A DNA stretch of 64,000 nucleotides from Bremerella cremea (GTDB taxonomy: Bacteria > Planctomycetota > Planctomycetia > Pirellulales > Pirellulaceae). Location: the NCBI RefSeq assembly GCF_003335505.1, contig NZ_QPEX01000045.1:496001-560000 (forward strand). Direction: 5' to 3'. A model generated the notes under the pieces. It was not told the DNA's origin, made no database searches, and worked only from the letters and a program-made list of their open reading frames with translations. Made by a program: the position numbers and the translations under genes. Below, piece by piece: positions 9,259 to 18,072 of this stretch. Within the stretch, counting starts at the first letter, position 1. Every line of letters starts with the position of its first letter.

Positions 9259-10159
9259 GCGTATTCGCCACATTCTAGAGATGATCCGTTTCAGCCATAC
9301 GGTGTTTGCGATGCCGTTCGCGTTGCTGGCCACTATCATGGCTTGGCGGTTGCCGGCACCCGACGGGGAAAAGGTTGCGCTAACCTGGCAAGCAGGGCTA
9401 GGCATTGTGTTGTGCATGGTCTTTGCTCGCAGCGCGGCGATGGCTTTTAACCGACTGGTCGATCGCAAAATCGACGCCGAGAACCCTCGGACAGCGACGC
9501 GGCATCTTCCCGCAGGCATCCTTTCTGTGGCTAGTGTGGCGTTCTTCACGCTGGCGTGCAGCGTTGGCTTTATCGCCTCGACACTTCTATTTTGGCCCAA
9601 CTGGTTGCCGCTGGCTTGTTCGGTCCCAGTGCTGGCATTTTTGTGCGGGTACAGTTACACCAAACGGTTTACCTCGCTGGCCCACTATTGGCTCGGCCTC
9701 TCGTTAATGCTGGCCCCCATTTGTGCGTGGGTGGCCATTCGTGGCGAAGTCGTCCTGCGGCATCCGTCCGATATTTTGCCAGCGGTGATGCTGGGCTTGG
9801 GTGTGCTGTTTTGGGTGGCCGGCTTCGACATCATTTATGCCTGCCAAGACGCCGAGTTCGATCGCGACGCCAAACTGCGCAGTATTCCTGCGAAATATGG
9901 CATTCAAGGAGCCCTGCGAATTGCCGCCGTAAGCCATCTTTTGGCCGTGCTTGCATTTGCGCTACTCCCCTTCACTGCCCCACTTTTGGGCATTATTTAC
10001 TGGCTGGGCCTCGCTGCCGTGGCTGGGTTACTTTTGTACGAACACGCCCTCGTGCGTCCCTCGGATCTTTCGAAGGTCAATCTGGCATTTTTTCATGTGA
10101 ACACCATCATTGGCGTGGGAGTGCTGGTTTTTACCAGCATCGACCTGCTTTGGAATTGA
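9251..10159 (+). CDS. ubiA: UbiA-family prenyltransferase (menaquinone branch)
   Basis: Integral membrane prenyltransferase of 302 residues with about eight hydrophobic helices. Two aspartate-rich motifs bind the prenyl diphosphate magnesium: NRLVDRKIDAENPRT and DIIYACQDAEFDRDAKL. It attaches a polyprenyl chain to an aromatic acid. Its position between ubiX and mqnE suggests it is the MqnP-type enzyme acting on the 1,4-dihydroxy-6-naphthoate-pathway intermediate rather than on 4-hydroxybenzoate. The substrate is inference; the family is certain. Confidence 0.93.
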   Translation: MPERIRHILEMIRFSHTVFAMPFALLATIMAWRLPAPDGEKVALTWQAGLGIVLCMVFARSAAMAFNRLVDRKIDAENPRTATRHLPAGILSVASVAFFTLACSVGFIASTLLFWPNWLPLACSVPVLAFLCGYSYTKRFTSLAHYWLGLSLMLAPICAWVAIRGEVVLRHPSDILPAVMLGLGVLFWVAGFDIIYACQDAEFDRDAKLRSIPAKYGIQGALRIAAVSHLLAVLAFALLPFTAPLLGIIYWLGLAAVAGLLLYEHALVRPSDLSKVNLAFFHVNTIIGVGVLVFTSIDLLWN

Positions 10160-10276
10160 CCCGCCTTGCAGGGAAAGGGCCAAACAGCGACCATAATAGT
10201 TATCGATCGCCCGAACTGTGCGGTTCACTCAAACGGCAAACCGTTCTTTCACCATCACTGGACCAAGCGACCTGAA

Positions 10277-11431
10277 ATGATTCGAGCAGACAAAATCACG
10301 TTGGATACCATCGGTAAGAAGGTCGAGAACGGCGAACGTTTGAACCTGGACGAAGGGGTTTTTCTCTACAACGACGATGTCCCGCTGAACGAAGTCGCCG
10401 AGTTGGCCAACTTGGTCCGCGAGCGGAAGAACGGCAACTTTGCGTATTACAACATCAATACGCACTTAAACCCCACCAACATCTGCGTCTATCGCTGTAA
10501 CTTCTGCGCATTTCGGGCCGACCTGAGGGACCCACGTGGCTATGTGATGAGCGACGAGCAGATCTTGGCCCGCGGCCAGGAAGCGATCGACAACGGCTGT
10601 ACCGAGATGCACATTGTCGGTGGTTTGCACCACCAGAAGAAGTTCGACTGGTACGTGAACATGGTCCGGATTCTGCACGACACGTACCCCAAGTTGCACC
10701 TCAAGGCCTGGACCGCCGTCGAGATCAACTGGTTCGAGTTCCTTACCAAGAAGTCGGTTCGCGAAGTGCTGCAGGAACTGCAAGACGCTGGTCTGGGCAG
10801 CATGCCAGGTGGCGGTGCCGAAATCTTCCACCGCGAAGTCCGCGACCAGATTTGCGAACACAAGGCCGACACCGGCAAGTGGCACGAGATCCATCGCACC
10901 GCGCACGAGATGGGCATCAAGACCAACGCCACCATGCTGTACGGGCACATTGAAAACGCTTACCACCGCATCGACCACTTAATCCGTCTGCGCGAAACAC
11001 AAGACGTGACCGGCGGTTTTCAAACGTTCATCCCACTGGCCTTCCACCCTGATAACACCGAACTGGCCGAACTCAAAAAACTGAAGAAGCCTTCCGGTTT
11101 GATGGACCTGCGAACGATGGCCGTTTCGCGATTGATGCTCGACAACTTCCAGCACATCAAAGCGTACTGGATCATGCTCGGTTTGGGCACGGCTCAAACG
11201 GCCCTCTCGTACGGAGCCGACGACATCGACGGTACCGTGCGGCACGAGTTGATCTACCACGATGCCGGCGCCACCACGCCTGAGGTTATGTCGGTGGATG
11301 ACATCCGCCGCTTGATCGAAGAAGCTGGCCGCGAACCGGTCGAACGCGACACCGTCTACAACCGCGTGATCCGCGATCCGCAGAACATGTCGGAATGGAC
11401 CACCGGCGAACCGGTTGAAGTGATGAACTAG
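10277..11431 (+). CDS. mqnE: Aminofutalosine synthase (radical SAM)
   Basis: Joins a chorismate-derived enolpyruvyl benzoate to an adenosyl group to give aminofutalosine, an early step of the futalosine menaquinone route. The 384-residue protein has the radical SAM cluster motif CVYRCNFC (CX3CX2C) in NINTHLNPTNICVYRCNFCAF. The HIVGGLHHQKKFDWYVNM and MPGGGAEIF stretches are also typical. I chose ATG 10277 (MIRADKITLDT); an open frame extends to 10166 with a poor N-terminus. MqnE and MqnC are related; the likeness to MqnE is stronger. Confidence 0.92.
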   Translation: MIRADKITLDTIGKKVENGERLNLDEGVFLYNDDVPLNEVAELANLVRERKNGNFAYYNINTHLNPTNICVYRCNFCAFRADLRDPRGYVMSDEQILARGQEAIDNGCTEMHIVGGLHHQKKFDWYVNMVRILHDTYPKLHLKAWTAVEINWFEFLTKKSVREVLQELQDAGLGSMPGGGAEIFHREVRDQICEHKADTGKWHEIHRTAHEMGIKTNATMLYGHIENAYHRIDHLIRLRETQDVTGGFQTFIPLAFHPDNTELAELKKLKKPSGLMDLRTMAVSRLMLDNFQHIKAYWIMLGLGTAQTALSYGADDIDGTVRHELIYHDAGATTPEVMSVDDIRRLIEEAGREPVERDTVYNRVIRDPQNMSEWTTGEPVEVMN

Positions 11432-11497
11432 CCGCAACGATTGCATTCCGCTGGTATTCTCACTACGCTAAAAGCACTCGCCCAACAAAGGAAAGTC

Positions 11498-11605
11498 ATG
11501 TTCAGCGGCTTTCTTATGTCGGGCGGATATTGCTCACAGTACGGCAATCTTCAGGTAACAGCCTATGAAAGTCGTGCGGCATTGCTACACGCGGAATCGA
11601 TTTGA
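11498..11605 (+). CDS. Possible 35-residue small protein
   Basis: A short frame begins at an ATG preceded by AAAGGA at a 5-base spacing and ends at a TGA in 11603-11605. Its product starts MFSGFLMSGGYCSQYGN and has no recognisable motif. It sits in the 250-base space between mqnE and the DUF4272 gene. The ribosome site is the only support; it may be chance. Confidence 0.2.
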   Translation: MFSGFLMSGGYCSQYGNLQVTAYESRAALLHAESI

Positions 11606-11683
11606 GCCTGCGTTTGTTTCATTTGCCCGAGCAGACTGGTTTATCATCTCAGCTCACTCTCGCTCCAAGCAAAGATTCACTGC

Positions 11684-12721
11684 ATGAGTTCCACGCCCAC
11701 GCTGGTCAATGCCTACTGCACACGCCGCAATCCGCCTCCCCTAGAATTCCCTCACCAACTGCTCAGCCACCGCAATCACCATGACCCGAAGTTGGCGACG
11801 CACCTGCAAGAGTTCATCGGCTTCGTTTGCCAAGGTGGCCAACGTGAAATGACCGAAACGCTGTATCATGTGATCCAGCATCTCGAACGGGTGCAGAACC
11901 AATACAGCCTGGAAATCTATCCCGAGCACTTCGACAAGCTTGGCAACTGGGCACGGGCAGCCAACGCCGTGCTCTTGATGCAAGACTTCAACGTCTGCGA
12001 TCCGACCGGCAAGCTGCTTGTCTCGCACACCGATGGTAGCTACGACGACGATGCGGAGGTCCCCTACACGGAAGAAGCCCTTCAGCGAAAAGAACGCATC
12101 ACTACCGAACTCGGCGAACTGGCCCTTCATCCGTACGAGGGTTTACCGCCAGTAATTGCCGAAAGCGAAGTCGACCTGCGACCTGCCGACGAGGTCGCTC
12201 GCCGGGCGCTTGCTTTGATGGCGGTTGCCGTCCGGGCGGAATCTTTAGCTTCGGATGAACCTCTTCCGGTTTCAGAAATTCGACAACGCCTTCCTCAAGC
12301 CTTCGGTTCGTTCACGCCGGTAGAGAAGGCTTTCATGGAAGCAGAATCTCCCGATCAGCAGTCGGTAATCAACCATGCTTGGCGGTACGAATGCTTGTAC
12401 GTCTTGCAGTGGGCTCTAGGGCATTTCGACGAACTTCAATTTCCCAATACGATTTGCGATGTCACCCAGGTAGCCGGAGACATCCTTAACCGCGATCGAG
12501 CGGCGATGATTGCGGAAGCAAAGCTTCGCCCGACCACTGAGATCTTAGATCAGGCTGATCGCTACTTTCGTCTCCACTGGATCGCCCGCCAGCCGTCGTT
12601 GAAAGGCGAGCCAACCCCTGCTGGTCTTGATATCGGCGTGATTTCAGAACGCCGCCACGCGTTGAACTGGCTCATCCGCCACCAGAACGCCGATTGGGAC
12701 GACGTTAATTGCTCGACTTAG
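11684..12721 (+). CDS. DUF4272 domain protein
   Basis: The 345-residue soluble protein has no signal peptide or membrane segment. Its C-terminal two thirds resemble DUF4272: an RRALALMAVAVRAE helix, then HAWRYECLYVLQWALGHFDEL and ERRHALNWLIRH near the end. The function of DUF4272 is not known. The N-terminal 120 residues hold an unassigned domain. It appears to be a single gene facing the acetyltransferase gene on the other strand. Confidence 0.75.
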   Translation: MSSTPTLVNAYCTRRNPPPLEFPHQLLSHRNHHDPKLATHLQEFIGFVCQGGQREMTETLYHVIQHLERVQNQYSLEIYPEHFDKLGNWARAANAVLLMQDFNVCDPTGKLLVSHTDGSYDDDAEVPYTEEALQRKERITTELGELALHPYEGLPPVIAESEVDLRPADEVARRALALMAVAVRAESLASDEPLPVSEIRQRLPQAFGSFTPVEKAFMEAESPDQQSVINHAWRYECLYVLQWALGHFDELQFPNTICDVTQVAGDILNRDRAAMIAEAKLRPTTEILDQADRYFRLHWIARQPSLKGEPTPAGLDIGVISERRHALNWLIRHQNADWDDVNCST

Positions 12722-12754
12722 CACCAACCATTTGCCAAGCGGCGTACTTTTCCG

Positions 12755-13198
12755 CTAGTTGGAATTTGTGTCCCGGCCATTAAAGCGTAGACGCAAAACC
12801 TGCTGCTGGGTTGCCTCGTGGTGTTTCTGTTCCAGCATCACAAAGCCGTAGTGCTCGTAGAATGCTCGTCCGTTCGGGTTGTCCACGAAAACCTCTAATT
12901 CGACCATACCCCGCAGCGCTACAGCTTTATCCATGAGTGATCGCCCAATACCCACTTTTTGATGGTCGGGATGAACAAAAATCGCACCAACCTCGTTTCC
13001 GAGCAAAGCAATAAAACCAACCACCTTCCCCTGTTTTTCGTATACCCACGTTTCCGCGATCGGCAAATAGATATTGGGAATGTTCTCCCGCTCCTGCGTG
13101 AGAAACTCTTCCGTGAGAAAAGGGTGGGCAATGACGGATGCCTCCCACCAAATATCCAATAGGTCATTCAGATCTTGTTCGTGGTAGGCTCGGATCAC
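12755..13198 (-). CDS. GNAT-family N-acetyltransferase
   Basis: The 147-residue protein carries the acetyl-CoA-binding motif A as HQKVGIGRSLMDKA and the C-terminal NGRAFYEHYGFV block, both standard for GNAT enzymes. It resembles YjaB/YafP-type acetyltransferases; the substrate is unknown. The start is placed at GTG 13198, which yields the usual (M)IRAYHEQDL beginning and has AAAGGA 7 bases upstream; a longer frame up to 13237 lacks such a site. It follows recG on the same strand after about 100 bases. Confidence 0.87.
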   Translation of the reverse strand: MIRAYHEQDLNDLLDIWWEASVIAHPFLTEEFLTQERENIPNIYLPIAETWVYEKQGKVVGFIALLGNEVGAIFVHPDHQKVGIGRSLMDKAVALRGMVELEVFVDNPNGRAFYEHYGFVMLEQKHHEATQQQVLRLRFNGRDTNSN

Positions 13199-13295
13199 GT
13201 TCGAATCCTTTCGGTACCAGAAGTGGGGCAGAAGCAACCCTTTGGTGACACATCTGAGGCTAAAAGGTTCGCCTGTGTATTAGCAGAAAAGGCTG

Positions 13296-15392
13296 CTAAC
13301 CCAAGTCCCCGATATCCAACGACTTGCCATAGCGGATCATCACCATCCGCCGCAGCTTTTCCCACTTGGCTCCGGCCAGATTGGGGTCCGTATCGGTGAT
13401 CGAAAAAGCATCTTGGCGGGCCTTGGCTAACAGGTCGCCGTCTCGCTGCAGGTCAGCGATTCGTAGCGGAGGCATGCCGTGCTGTTTCCAGCCGAACAAA
13501 TCGCCAGGGCCGCGCAGCTGAAAATCGACTTCGGCCAACTCAAAGCCATCGGTTGTACCGGCGAACGCCTGCAAACGTTCCTTCGAGGAATCGGTCGCTG
13601 GGTTGGCAAAGACACACAGATAGCCAGGATGCTTGCCACGGCTAATTCGGCCACGCAATTGATGCAATTGAGCCAAGCCGAAGCGTTCGCCACTTTCGAT
13701 CGTCATCAGCACGGCGTTGGGCACATCGACCCCCACTTCGACCACGGTGGTGGCAATCAGCACGTCGATCTCGTGCCGGGCGAACCGCTGCATCACAGCA
13801 TCTTTCTCCGCTGGTGGCATCCGCCCGTGCAGCATGGCCAAACGAAAAGCCTCAAGTTCGCCGTTGGCCAAATGTTCCAACAACTGCTCGACCCCCCCCA
13901 GCGTATCCTCTCGCTGCGTTTCGTCGACCAGCGGCGCGATGACATATCCTTGTCGCCCTTCACGTAGCTTCTTGCGAAAAAAGTCCCACCACTTGGCTCG
14001 CTGCTCTTCGTCAGCGATGTAGGTATTGACCGCCTGCCGCCCAGGCGGTGCCTTACGAATGGTGGAAAGATCGAGATCGCCAAACATCCCCAGCGCCACG
14101 GTTCGGGGAATTGGCGTGGCGGTCATCACCAAGTAATGGGGATCACTTCCGGCGCTACGCAGGGCGGCCCGTTGCCGCACGCCAAACTTGTGCTGCTCGT
14201 CGATAATCACCAAGCCCAGGCGTTTGAAAGTAATCTCTGTGGCAATGATGGCCTGGGTGCCGATCAATAAATCGATCTCCCCCGCCGCTACTTCTGCCAG
14301 CAGCTTTTGTCGCTCTTTATCGGTCAACGATCCGGTCAACACGCCAATGCGCACCTTAGCATGGCTCAGCAGTTTGGTGAGCGTGCGGGCGTGCTGCTTG
14401 GCCAACACTTCGGTCGGGGCCATCAGGGCGGCCTGAGATTTCGCGGCGACAGCGGCCAGCATGGCATAGACGGAAACCATCGTCTTGCCGGTTCCCACGT
14501 CTCCTTGCAGCAAGCGATTCATCGGAATCGTGCGTCCCAGGTCGTGGCTGATTTCGTGGATGGCTTGATTCTGGTCCTCGGTCAATTCGAACGGCAGCAG
14601 CCGGCGAATTCGTTCATCCACACGAAAATCGACAGGAATGGGAATCGCGCTACGACGTTCGTTCAGTTGATGCTTCCGCAGCGACATGGCCAACTGCAGG
14701 ACAAGCAATTCCTGATAGATAAACCGTTTGCGTGCCGCTTCAGCATCTTCGCGTGCTGGAGGCCGATGGATTTTGTTTAGCGCGTCATGAACGGTCAGCA
14801 GTTCGTGCTGCTGCAGAAACGATTCTGGCAAGACTTCTTCCAGGTCGCTGCTGAAAGCATCCAGTGCGGCGTGGACCATCTTTCGCATCACCCCTTGGCG
14901 GATCCCTTCCGTCAACGGATAAACGGGAAGTACTTTGCCTCCTTCGGGGACTTCGCCCATCTCCATGATGTCGACCACCGGGTGCGTCATTTCCCAGCGG
15001 TTCCCCTCGAAACGTGGTTTGCCGGAAACCACGACATGCTGTCCCTCATGAAACCGTTTTCGCAGGAACGGCTGATTGAACCAGATAGCGCGGAGGTAGG
15101 CCTGATTGTCGCGAACCAGTACCCCCAGTATCGATCGCCCAGGCCCGGTTCCGCGAAAGTCGACTTGTTCGACAACCCCAGAAATCGAAGCGGGCTCGTC
15201 TTCGATGAGATCTTCAACGGCGACTAACTCGCGAAGGTCTTGGTAATCGCGGGGAAAGAAGAAGATGAGATCGAGCGCGGTATAAAGCTGCAGCCGAGCC
15301 AGCTTCTCAGCACGCTGCGGCCCGACTCCTTTTAAGAATTGAACTGGCGTCCGCAGACGTTCCAGCGGTGTCGTATCGCGGCTATCTGGCAT
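13296..15392 (-). CDS. recG: ATP-dependent DNA helicase RecG
   Basis: Reverses stalled replication forks and branch-migrates Holliday junctions. The 698-residue protein has the N-terminal wedge (OB) domain, Walker A GDVGTGKT (canonical RecG has GDVGSGKT), the DEQHKFGVRQR Walker B region, MTATPIPRTVAL motif III and the C-terminal RecG-specific QLRGPGDLFGWKQHG stretch. It lies 27 bases downstream of rnhA. Replication-repair genes priA, rnhA and recG lie close together here, with a sensor kinase gene between priA and rnhA. Confidence 0.96.
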   Translation of the reverse strand: MPDSRDTTPLERLRTPVQFLKGVGPQRAEKLARLQLYTALDLIFFFPRDYQDLRELVAVEDLIEDEPASISGVVEQVDFRGTGPGRSILGVLVRDNQAYLRAIWFNQPFLRKRFHEGQHVVVSGKPRFEGNRWEMTHPVVDIMEMGEVPEGGKVLPVYPLTEGIRQGVMRKMVHAALDAFSSDLEEVLPESFLQQHELLTVHDALNKIHRPPAREDAEAARKRFIYQELLVLQLAMSLRKHQLNERRSAIPIPVDFRVDERIRRLLPFELTEDQNQAIHEISHDLGRTIPMNRLLQGDVGTGKTMVSVYAMLAAVAAKSQAALMAPTEVLAKQHARTLTKLLSHAKVRIGVLTGSLTDKERQKLLAEVAAGEIDLLIGTQAIIATEITFKRLGLVIIDEQHKFGVRQRAALRSAGSDPHYLVMTATPIPRTVALGMFGDLDLSTIRKAPPGRQAVNTYIADEEQRAKWWDFFRKKLREGRQGYVIAPLVDETQREDTLGGVEQLLEHLANGELEAFRLAMLHGRMPPAEKDAVMQRFARHEIDVLIATTVVEVGVDVPNAVLMTIESGERFGLAQLHQLRGRISRGKHPGYLCVFANPATDSSKERLQAFAGTTDGFELAEVDFQLRGPGDLFGWKQHGMPPLRIADLQRDGDLLAKARQDAFSITDTDPNLAGAKWEKLRRMVMIRYGKSLDIGDLG

Positions 15393-15419
15393 CGAGTCCT
15401 CACCAAGTAATCGCCCGGC

Positions 15420-15887
15420 TTATCGATAAGGTTGATACGCGGCGACCGCCAATTCGTCGCAGCGGTCATTCTCGGGATGGCCGCTATGCCCGGCAACCCG
15501 CGTGTATTTTACGCGATGCTTTTCTAGTTGTTCATCCAATTGCCGCCACAAATCGTCGTTCTTAACTGGCTTCCACTGGGTTCCTTCCTTGCGTCGCCAA
15601 TTGTTTTTCTTCCATTTGGGCATCCACTCTGAGATCCCCTTCCCCACGTAAACGCTATCGGTGAACAGTTCGATATTGCAGGGGCGGGTTAGCGTTTGCA
15701 TACCTTGAATCACCGCCATCAGTTCCATGCGATTGTTGGTGGTTACCTTCTCGCCGCCTGATTTCTCCATTTCTTTGCCGGTGCCAGGATGGCGCAAGAT
15801 AAACGCCCAGCCGCCAGGGCCAGGATTACCGCTGCACGCTCCATCGGTATAAAGAAGAACTTCCGGCTCAAAGGTGGAGGCCGCCAT
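15420..15887 (-). CDS. rnhA: Ribonuclease HI
   Basis: Cleaves the RNA strand of RNA-DNA hybrids. The 155-residue protein has the N-terminal LYTDGACSGNPGPGGWAF, the NNRMELMAVIQGM block with the catalytic Glu, ELFTDSVYVGKG with the second Asp, and a C-terminal RVAGHSGHPENDRCDELA block with the last His and Asp. All four acidic active-site residues are present. It is adjacent to recG. Confidence 0.96.
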   Translation of the reverse strand: MAASTFEPEVLLYTDGACSGNPGPGGWAFILRHPGTGKEMEKSGGEKVTTNNRMELMAVIQGMQTLTRPCNIELFTDSVYVGKGISEWMPKWKKNNWRRKEGTQWKPVKNDDLWRQLDEQLEKHRVKYTRVAGHSGHPENDRCDELAVAAYQPYR

Positions 15888-16048
15888 GCACTGCTCCCTG
15901 GGTGTTGATTTTCAAACGACCAATTATGCCTCTTTGCGTCGCCGGGAAAAAGGCTACGACCTCGAGTTCGCTTAAACGGCGAACGATCGAGTTCCGGCGA
16001 GGCAAGTTCGCGAAAGAGAAATCGCCGCCGAGGTGGGATAACTCCCCC

Positions 16049-17938
16049 TTAGCTGCTTGTCGACGAATCGATTGTCTCAGGAGAGTCGTTCAGACGCGAA
16101 CCATGAATGCGGACGAAGTCACCATGTTTCGACTTGGTAATTTCGTCAATCCGCGACGAAAACGAATTCTCGTGGACGTCTGGTTGTTCCTCGATTTCCC
16201 AAGGAATGTCGACATAGAAGGTGCTTCCCTTGCCGAGTTCGCTTTCGACACGCACAGTTCCGCCCAGTAACTGGCATAGCTCGCGCACGATCGACAAGCC
16301 CAGGCCTGTTCCAGAGTATTCTCGCGTGAGGGTATCGCCTTGTGGGCCAGATCCTTGGCGGAATTTCTCGAAGATGATCTCTCGATCTTCATCCGCAATC
16401 CCCACTCCGGTATCACTGACCGACAAGTGCATGCGATTATCGATCCGCTGGATTTTTACGCCGATGCGTCCCCCTTCCGGTGTGAATTTGATGGCATTGG
16501 AAAGGAGATTGGTAAGAATCTGCTGGAACTTCGATTGATCCTGCAACGCTGGCTGCTCGTCAGGATCGACCAGGCAAATCAGATCAATGTTCTTTTCTTC
16601 GGTCAACGACCGCACCATATCGCACGCGCCACAAACGACCGCCGCCACCGAGAAACGCGTAGCACGGACTTCCATCCGGCCGCTTTCGATCTTAGCCAAA
16701 TCAAGAATGTCGTTGATCATGTCCAACAACAAACGACCTGACTTCTGAATGTTTTCGACGTATCGCTTCTGTTTGTCATTCAAGCTATCGATTCCCCGCA
16801 GCACGTCAGAGAAACCGAGAATGCTATTAAGCGGAGTCCGCAGTTCGTGGCTCATGCTGGCCAGGAAGTCGCTTTTCAGGCAGTTCATTTCGTACAACTG
16901 CATGTTGGCCTGGGCCAACTGATCGACCTTGCCACCCAGATCGCGGTTCACATAGGTCAGCTTGTTCTGGGCGTCGATCAACTGCGCCAACATGCGATTG
17001 AACGACGTGGCCAGATCTTCAAATTCATCGCCGGTATAAATCTCGGCCCGCACGTCCAAGTGTCCCTGGCTAACCTCGTCGCTCACATCTCGTAGATGTG
17101 TCAGCGGCTTGACGATGATGTACCGTACGATCAAATACAACGCGATCATCGACAAGGCCACCGTGATAATGGCCGTGGCCAACAGATAAGCCCGGTTCTT
17201 GGTCAACGCATACTGGGTGATGGCATCCTTCTTGATGATCTTGATCACGTTAAACGGCAACCGATTTTCAACCAAAACGCCAGCAGGAAATGCAGCTTGC
17301 AGGTTGTTGTTGTGGCAAGCGATTGCGCATGTATGTTTCCAGTAGATGGGCTGGTAGTAGATGTACTCTTCATTCTCGGCATCGTAATACGCTTCCGAGG
17401 CCGGCGAATAATCGATCAGATCTCCTTCGGGATTATGGGGACGAACCTGGGCTAGTTCGTCGGCCACTTCACGCGTTTCTGGTTCTGGCGTACGCAGGAA
17501 TTTTTCGACGATATCTTTATCGCGTGTTTCTTGAATCTCTTTCAGCCGCCGCAAGATATCTGCTTCTTCTTCATTGGCAGGCAAATGAATCCGCTCTTCG
17601 CGATGCGGAGTGGCGGCCAGCTCTCGGTCGGCGGGGTCGAGCGTCATCACCTGCCAATCGTACGAGACGTACTCTAGTTCCAGCCCGGTCTCTTGGACGT
17701 GTTCGTCATAGCCGTAAGTCGTCCCGGCGTCGTCCTTCCAGTGGGTTTTCAACAGCACTGCATCCACTAAGTGCCGACCGGTACTCAGATTGTTGCTATG
17801 CACCAATTGCTCGGTCGATTGCCCATACCACCAAAAGCTGCCGGTAATCAGCAGCAGTAGGCACGTCCCGTATAGAAAACGACATTTTCGTTCGAGATTG
17901 GTCTCGCCGAGAACGCGTTTGATGGAACGGTAGGACAT
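16049..17938 (-). CDS. Membrane sensor histidine kinase with Tll0287-like (DUF3365) sensor and CX3CH haem-type motif
   Basis: The 629-residue kinase has one membrane helix near residues 18-38, a periplasmic domain of about 210 residues, a second helix at about 251-271, a HAMP linker, a coiled coil, a HisKA domain with the phosphorylated His364 in SMSHELRTPLNS, and a complete HATPase domain (N box NLLSNAIKFTPEGG, G boxes DTGVGIADED and GTGLGLSI). The periplasmic domain carries C204-x3-C208-H209 (HTCAIACHNNN) where c-type haem proteins have CXXCH, so it may bind haem and sense redox or a gas. No response regulator is adjacent. The haem role is inference; the kinase call is certain. Confidence 0.92.
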   Translation of the reverse strand: MSYRSIKRVLGETNLERKCRFLYGTCLLLLITGSFWWYGQSTEQLVHSNNLSTGRHLVDAVLLKTHWKDDAGTTYGYDEHVQETGLELEYVSYDWQVMTLDPADRELAATPHREERIHLPANEEEADILRRLKEIQETRDKDIVEKFLRTPEPETREVADELAQVRPHNPEGDLIDYSPASEAYYDAENEEYIYYQPIYWKHTCAIACHNNNLQAAFPAGVLVENRLPFNVIKIIKKDAITQYALTKNRAYLLATAIITVALSMIALYLIVRYIIVKPLTHLRDVSDEVSQGHLDVRAEIYTGDEFEDLATSFNRMLAQLIDAQNKLTYVNRDLGGKVDQLAQANMQLYEMNCLKSDFLASMSHELRTPLNSILGFSDVLRGIDSLNDKQKRYVENIQKSGRLLLDMINDILDLAKIESGRMEVRATRFSVAAVVCGACDMVRSLTEEKNIDLICLVDPDEQPALQDQSKFQQILTNLLSNAIKFTPEGGRIGVKIQRIDNRMHLSVSDTGVGIADEDREIIFEKFRQGSGPQGDTLTREYSGTGLGLSIVRELCQLLGGTVRVESELGKGSTFYVDIPWEIEEQPDVHENSFSSRIDEITKSKHGDFVRIHGSRLNDSPETIDSSTSS

Positions 17939-18072
17939 AAGTGGTTTTCAATCTTCAGTTTTCAGTGTTCAACCAGAAGAGAGACCGCACTGGAACACCG
18001 CTTCAGAAAAACGATCATTCTTGAATTCTAGCGCTTTTGCCTTTCTGAAACTACCCAGATTTCCAGACGAAA

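Noticed and set aside
10466..11446. Two long frames on the minus strand opposite mqnE.
   Set aside because: They lie entirely opposite a strongly recognised gene and have no family match; typical mirror-frame artefacts.
13479..15227. Several plus-strand frames opposite recG.
   Set aside because: They lie opposite an obvious helicase gene, with no ribosome sites or domains.
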